Below are positions 60,166-64,000 of a DNA stretch of 64,000 nucleotides, one piece after another. Made by a program: the position numbers and the translations under genes. Location of the stretch: NCBI GenBank assembly GCA_022821725.1, contig JAJEDB010000078.1:32837-96836 (forward strand), in the 5' to 3' direction. The DNA comes from Candidatus Poribacteria bacterium (lineage in GTDB: Bacteria; Poribacteria; WGA-4E; WGA-3G). Numbering within the stretch: the stretch's first letter is position 1; each line of letters begins with the position of its first letter. A model generated the notes under the pieces. The model made no database searches and was not told where the DNA came from. It worked only from the letters and a program-made list of their open reading frames with translations.

Positions 60166-61764
60166 TTATTTCTCCGTGTGGGTTTCTCCAGTCATTAGCA
60201 ATCCGAGTGCCTCGATGTCGTTGCGTTGTGCCGTTGCTTCGATCAGTTTGCCTCTCGACATGACATAGAGTCGATCACTCAACAATAAAACCTCATCTAA
60301 CTCTGTTGAAATTAGCAGGACAGATTTTTTTCCGTCGCGTTGTGCCAACAAATTCTCGTGGACATAACGAGCGGCGTTGACATCTAAACCGCGTGTCGGA
60401 TTCACAGCGATAAGGAGGTCGGGATGCAGCGAGATTTCTCGGGCGAGGATGAGTTTCTGTTGATTGCCGCCGGAGAGTGAAGAAGCGGGTGTATCGGCAA
60501 TGGGTGGACGGATGTCGTAATCCGAGATGAGCTGGTCTGCTGTCTCCTGCTTCCGCTTCTGGTTGAGGATATTCCACTGCGCTATGTTTTGCAGGTGGGT
60601 CACGTTCAACAAGAGGTTTTCCGTAACTGAAAACGCCGCAATGACGCCTGTTGTCTGCCTATCTTCAGGGATATAGCCGACACCGCGCTGCCGCACTGCC
60701 TTGATCCCTTTCGGAGTGGCACCCAAAATGCCGATTGTCCCAGCGGCACTGGCGCGTAAGCCCATGATCGCCTCGGCGAGTTCGCGCTGTCCATTGCCAT
60801 CTACGCCGGCAATACCCACAATTTCACCGCGATGTGTCGTCATCGAAACATCCGATACCGCAACCTCATCACGATTGCCGAGCACCGTCAAGTTTGAAAG
60901 CTGCAGCACACGCTCTGGGGCATCGCTTTCGGGATGCGGACTCGAAACCGAGCGTTCAACGTCAGTGAGGTCTTCTCCGATCATCTCTCGCGCCAGTTGG
61001 CGGGCCGTCAGTTCTCCCGTTCGACCGAGGTAAACTTTCTTGCCACGTCTTAAGACGGTAATTCGATCGCTGATGCTCAAGACCTCTTTCATTTTGTGGC
61101 TGATGAAGATAATCGCGCGCCCATCGGCTTGGAGTTTGCGCAGAATTGTGAAGAAACCCGCTACCTCCTGTGGACTCAGAACCGCAGTGGGTTCGTCAAG
61201 TATCAGGATCCGGGCATCAACGGCGAGTGCCTTGAGGATTTCAACCCGCTGTTTTAAGCCGACTGAGAGGGTCCCGACCCGTGCGGTTGGATCCACGGTG
61301 AGACCGAACCGCTCCGAGAGTTCTTCAGTCATACGGATAGCGTCCTCTTTCTTAAAGCGAAATTTCCGAAACCATTCCTTGTAACCACTGTTTGCTGACG
61401 CGCTTCCTGCACGATTGGAACGCAATTGCGCAAGCGCCAAAGCGATATTCTCAGCGACCGTCAGGTTCTCAATCAGCATAAAGTGCTGATGCACCATGCC
61501 GATACCGTTCGCAATCGCATCCCGTGGCGACTTCGCCTGGAACCGGTGCCTCCAGTTTTCGCGATCGGTAACGTAGATGCGTCCCGAGGAGGGTTGGTAA
61601 AGCCCATAGATGAGATTCATCAGCGTGGACTTGCCTGCGCCGTTCTCTCCCAGAATCGCATGGATTTCACCGGTTTGGAGTTCAAAATCAACACTGTCAA
61701 CCGCGACAAGATCGCCGAAGGTTTTCGTAACGTTCCGAAGTTCAAGTATGCTTTGTGTTTCCAT
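60166..61764 (-). CDS. BMP-type nucleoside/sugar ABC transporter, double ATP-binding protein
   Basis: A 532-residue protein with two ABC cassettes. First: Walker A 'ILGENGAGKSTLMNLIYGLY', signature 'TLSVGLKQRVEILKAL', Walker B 'RILILDEPTAVLSP'. Second: degenerate Walker A 'IAGVDGNGQRELAEAIMG', signature 'SLSGGNQQKLILAREI' and 'LLIAVNPTRGLDVNAA'. This asymmetric layout is typical for YufO/RbsA-like importers, where only one site hydrolyses well. It starts directly after the stop of the AAA-DUF6807 gene (TAGATG without gap). No binding lipoprotein gene is in the window. Confidence 0.95.
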   Translation of the reverse strand: METQSILELRNVTKTFGDLVAVDSVDFELQTGEIHAILGENGAGKSTLMNLIYGLYQPSSGRIYVTDRENWRHRFQAKSPRDAIANGIGMVHQHFMLIENLTVAENIALALAQLRSNRAGSASANSGYKEWFRKFRFKKEDAIRMTEELSERFGLTVDPTARVGTLSVGLKQRVEILKALAVDARILILDEPTAVLSPQEVAGFFTILRKLQADGRAIIFISHKMKEVLSISDRITVLRRGKKVYLGRTGELTARQLAREMIGEDLTDVERSVSSPHPESDAPERVLQLSNLTVLGNRDEVAVSDVSMTTHRGEIVGIAGVDGNGQRELAEAIMGLRASAAGTIGILGATPKGIKAVRQRGVGYIPEDRQTTGVIAAFSVTENLLLNVTHLQNIAQWNILNQKRKQETADQLISDYDIRPPIADTPASSLSGGNQQKLILAREISLHPDLLIAVNPTRGLDVNAARYVHENLLAQRDGKKSVLLISTELDEVLLLSDRLYVMSRGKLIEATAQRNDIEALGLLMTGETHTEK

Positions 61765-63873
61765 CTACAACAGACACCATTTTTCCGCTCTTGCTGGCGT
61801 TAATTTTCCATCGTAAGCGATAACTCGAAGTGCGACTTTCCAACGCTCCCCCGCGGGTGTTGATACGGCACCCGTCCACGTCGGATTATAGAGTGCCATC
61901 CCGTAATCCCGAATGAACCATGGACCCTGAACATCTTCATTAAGGATGCTCATAAAGACCCCAAACGCGCCATGTCCTGCCAATACGTTCTGATAGGCAA
62001 CAAAGTCGGAGTCGCCTTCGTGAACGACCTCGACACCCCCTTTGCGTCCGTTGTCCCCGAGCACAATGCCGCCCATGACGGGCAGCAGTCTCGGTTCGAC
62101 GCGGATTCCGATGCTCCCGAACTTCGTCTGCGGATATGTCACAGCACCGTAAGCCGCTATTTTTTCGCTCGTCATATCGCAGACGGTGGCATCCTCAAGG
62201 GTGAAAAGATTGACAGTGCGGATTTCGTCAATCATCGGTTCCTCGTTCTCATCTCGCCAGATAACATTTTGAACGAACTGCACCCCATCGGTATGGGGAG
62301 TAATGTCAACCGCTTTCTGTGTATCCATCCGTCCCAATTTCTCAAAGACTTTGTCTGTGAAGGAGCGGCGCGGTGGAGATGCCCAGAAACCCGCCTCTCT
62401 GTCGCCGACCTGCACCGGTCCTTGTCCGACGAAAATACCGTTATGGAAGGGATGGTCGAAGGCGAACTCCTGAACAACGGTATGTCCCGCTGGTGTATAG
62501 AATGGAAAGACGAACGGACGATAAAAATTCGCACCGACACCCCCCAAACAGCGACCTGTCTCGCTTTGGACGACTAAATGTGTTTTCGCATTTACTTTGA
62601 CTTCAAAATTGTTTTTCATATCGCCTCCGCGGGCGATAAAATCCTTGAAGTTGTCCAAGAGAGATTGCAGGTGGATATGTCCATTGGGCGTAAGGTAATC
62701 GCGAAATCCTGCGCGGGTGTCTTCCGGGAAGTATTCCCGCTCCAATCCGTTAATCGGCTGCTTGAATGCGCGCATGATCCGGTACTGGTAAATTGGGTTG
62801 ACAATCTCACAGAATCCGTTGTTACTTTCCGTGATAACACCATAAGTGGCGAGTTCACTGATGACTTCATCGTCCAAGTTGAAATCTACACCTTTATCGT
62901 AAGATGTAATCTCCATCAATAAGGTTTCGAAGCGCGGATTTCGGCGAATATTGGTAAGGAGGTGCTGAATGTTACGGTTTTGTTCGCGAAGGATCCGCGT
63001 GTGTGCCTTTGAGAAGTGCCCCATCGTAATCGCTTCAGTCTTCGGAATTTCTAATTCTGTTGTGAGAATCTGGGCGAATCGGTTGACGAGGAAGGGCTGT
63101 CCGGCGGTCTGTTTATGAAGGTTTTCTATAACCTCTGGCATAAAGACTTGTCCGACTTCTTCCGTATACTGCACAAGCAGTTCACGTACGCCTTCAAGTG
63201 TAAAGTTAGGTAAATGGAACTCGTCTTGAATATTGAATGGAGAGATCGAGCGATCATAATCGAGTTGTGTGATGCTTTTGACCCCAACGATACCAAGACT
63301 ATACGGGCATCGGGATCCTTCTCTCAAGAGATAGATGTGGCGCAGTGAATGAAGAAATCCTTTTACCGCCCCCTGAGGGATACCATCAAACTCGTCAATG
63401 ATAAGGACAATCCGCTTGTCAACGAGTAGACGCGCAAATTCTCTAAAAAATCTTCTCACCGAAAGGTGGTTCGTTATCTGTGCGTTCTCCAAAAATTGCG
63501 TCAACGCCGCGGGCGGAACCTCGCCACGGGTCTGGAAAACAATTTCTACTTCCTCACGAATATCCTCACAGAATCCTTCGTAAAAATCGGAGGGTGAACA
63601 GCCTTCGTAGGTCTCAAAATTTAACGGGATGGGGAAGTAGATTGGCTCTTGGGTGACAAGCGCGTCGAGTGCTAATCGGAAAAAGGTCGTTTTGCCGGTT
63701 TGTCGGGGCGCGAAGATAACGAGATATTTGCCCTGCTTAACGCGGTCAATGAAATCAGCAAGTTCTGTAGCACGACTGACGATGTAGTTTTTCTCTGCGG
63801 ACACAGGCCCTTCGGTTCCAAAACGTCTCATGTTCCTTTTCTCCAAGGTCTCCCACCCCATAAGAATTTTCAT
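61765..63873 (-). CDS. AAA-like ATPase fused to DUF6807 (PmoA-like) domain
   Basis: A 702-residue frame. Residues about 15-400 are an AAA-like (STAND/AAA_14-type) ATPase: Walker A 'IFAPRQTGKTTFF', Walker B 'IVLIIDEFDGIPQG', then 'VGVKSITQLDYDRS' and 'TAGQPFLVNRFAQIL' of the lid and winged helix. Residues about 420-702 are a DUF6807/PmoA-family domain: 'YRPFVFPFYTPAGHTVVQEF', 'FDHPFHNGIFVGQGPV', 'VMGGIVLGDNGRKGG' and 'WFIRDYGMALYNPTWTG'. This pairing is unusual. An internal ATG at 62619 with GGAGG just ahead could start the DUF6807 part alone. A decayed relative of the ATPase half lies at 26320-26526. The first Met may be 63873 or 63828 (MRRFGTEG). Confidence 0.85.
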   Translation of the reverse strand: MKILMGWETLEKRNMRRFGTEGPVSAEKNYIVSRATELADFIDRVKQGKYLVIFAPRQTGKTTFFRLALDALVTQEPIYFPIPLNFETYEGCSPSDFYEGFCEDIREEVEIVFQTRGEVPPAALTQFLENAQITNHLSVRRFFREFARLLVDKRIVLIIDEFDGIPQGAVKGFLHSLRHIYLLREGSRCPYSLGIVGVKSITQLDYDRSISPFNIQDEFHLPNFTLEGVRELLVQYTEEVGQVFMPEVIENLHKQTAGQPFLVNRFAQILTTELEIPKTEAITMGHFSKAHTRILREQNRNIQHLLTNIRRNPRFETLLMEITSYDKGVDFNLDDEVISELATYGVITESNNGFCEIVNPIYQYRIMRAFKQPINGLEREYFPEDTRAGFRDYLTPNGHIHLQSLLDNFKDFIARGGDMKNNFEVKVNAKTHLVVQSETGRCLGGVGANFYRPFVFPFYTPAGHTVVQEFAFDHPFHNGIFVGQGPVQVGDREAGFWASPPRRSFTDKVFEKLGRMDTQKAVDITPHTDGVQFVQNVIWRDENEEPMIDEIRTVNLFTLEDATVCDMTSEKIAAYGAVTYPQTKFGSIGIRVEPRLLPVMGGIVLGDNGRKGGVEVVHEGDSDFVAYQNVLAGHGAFGVFMSILNEDVQGPWFIRDYGMALYNPTWTGAVSTPAGERWKVALRVIAYDGKLTPARAEKWCLL

Positions 63874-64000
63874 AAAGTATACGTTATTCGTGCGGACGTG
63901 TCAACAGAATTGTTGTAAATTTTTCAATTTTCGGAAGGCATCGTGGGATAGAATCGGAATCGGAGAGTTTTGGCAAACGCTAAAAATCCGTCCGGCACAA
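63874..64000. other. Window end, no gene seen
   Basis: The last 127 bases are upstream of the ATPase gene. They are AT-rich near 63910-63935, which may hold its promoter. No open frame is convincing. Confidence 0.5.

Overview
The window reads as a chromosomal segment of a diderm (outer-membrane-bearing) bacterium of medium GC. The best overall fit is a Candidatus Poribacteria-like lineage. That placement is inferred from the family mix: LamG-lectin exported proteins, FG-GAP/ASPIC proteins, an MlrC-type M81 protein, sugar-phosphate isomerases, a DUF6807 protein and AAA-like ATPases, in a genome full of small interspersed palindromes. It has not been tested by database search. A TamB/Omp85 pair shows the outer membrane. 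A SelD with an in-frame UGA shows that the organism makes selenocysteine.

Layout. 1-1676 (+): two tandem secreted LamG proteins. 1787-6180 (-): a secreted TPR protein coupled to an FG-GAP/ASPIC protein, then a class I aldolase-like protein. 6339-9675 (-): PriA and a type 4 uracil-DNA glycosylase. 9715-16144 (-): a translation/envelope operon rpsB-tsf-frr-cdsA-dxr-rseP behind a strong sigma-70 promoter; the usual pyrH and uppS are absent and interspersed palindromes sit in the gaps. 16200-21136: a CotS-like kinase, an amidohydrolase pair, QueE, a VOC protein and a STAS protein with its own promoter and terminator. 21207-23477 (+): a heparinase II/III-like protein carrying an in-frame tandem repeat.

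23536-27609 (-) is an accessory island. It holds an HNH-WYL protein, a DarT ADP-ribosyltransferase, a second DarT fused to a DarG-like macrodomain, an AAA ATPase relic, a truncated ISAs1-type transposase and an ECF sigma factor whose 3' end runs into the IS remnant. 27636-32492 (-) is a collinear set of envelope genes not recognised as a known system: a PilP/GspC-like protein, two single-pass proteins sharing a proline-rich 'GHWHG..WH' module, a frameshifted small gene, a 45-residue membrane peptide, and a very unusual Cys/His-rich repeat protein split by one in-frame TGA. 32493-36311 holds unknown small genes, a GNAT acetyltransferase, shared promoter blocks and a 150-bp direct repeat.

36312-40681: an M81 protein (-), an HD phosphohydrolase coupled to a sugar isomerase (+), and the selenoprotein SelD (+). 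40923-56867 (+): pyrE, ymdB-like, xseA, xseB, dxs, tlyA, tamB, bamA/tamA. With dxr elsewhere in the window, both committed MEP-pathway enzymes are present. 57099-63873 (-): an AAA ATPase-DUF6807 fusion followed by a BMP-type nucleoside/sugar ABC importer (ATPase and two permeases, no binding protein), with an orphan DUF433 gene between the permeases.

The strongest general signal is an invasion of coding sequence by several repeat families. TamB, the Omp85 protein and the heparinase-like protein carry in-frame copies of elements also found between genes, resembling in principle the Rickettsia palindromic elements. The two most interesting loci are the DarT / DarT-macro island (23536-26252) and the Cys/His-rich envelope locus (26899-32492).
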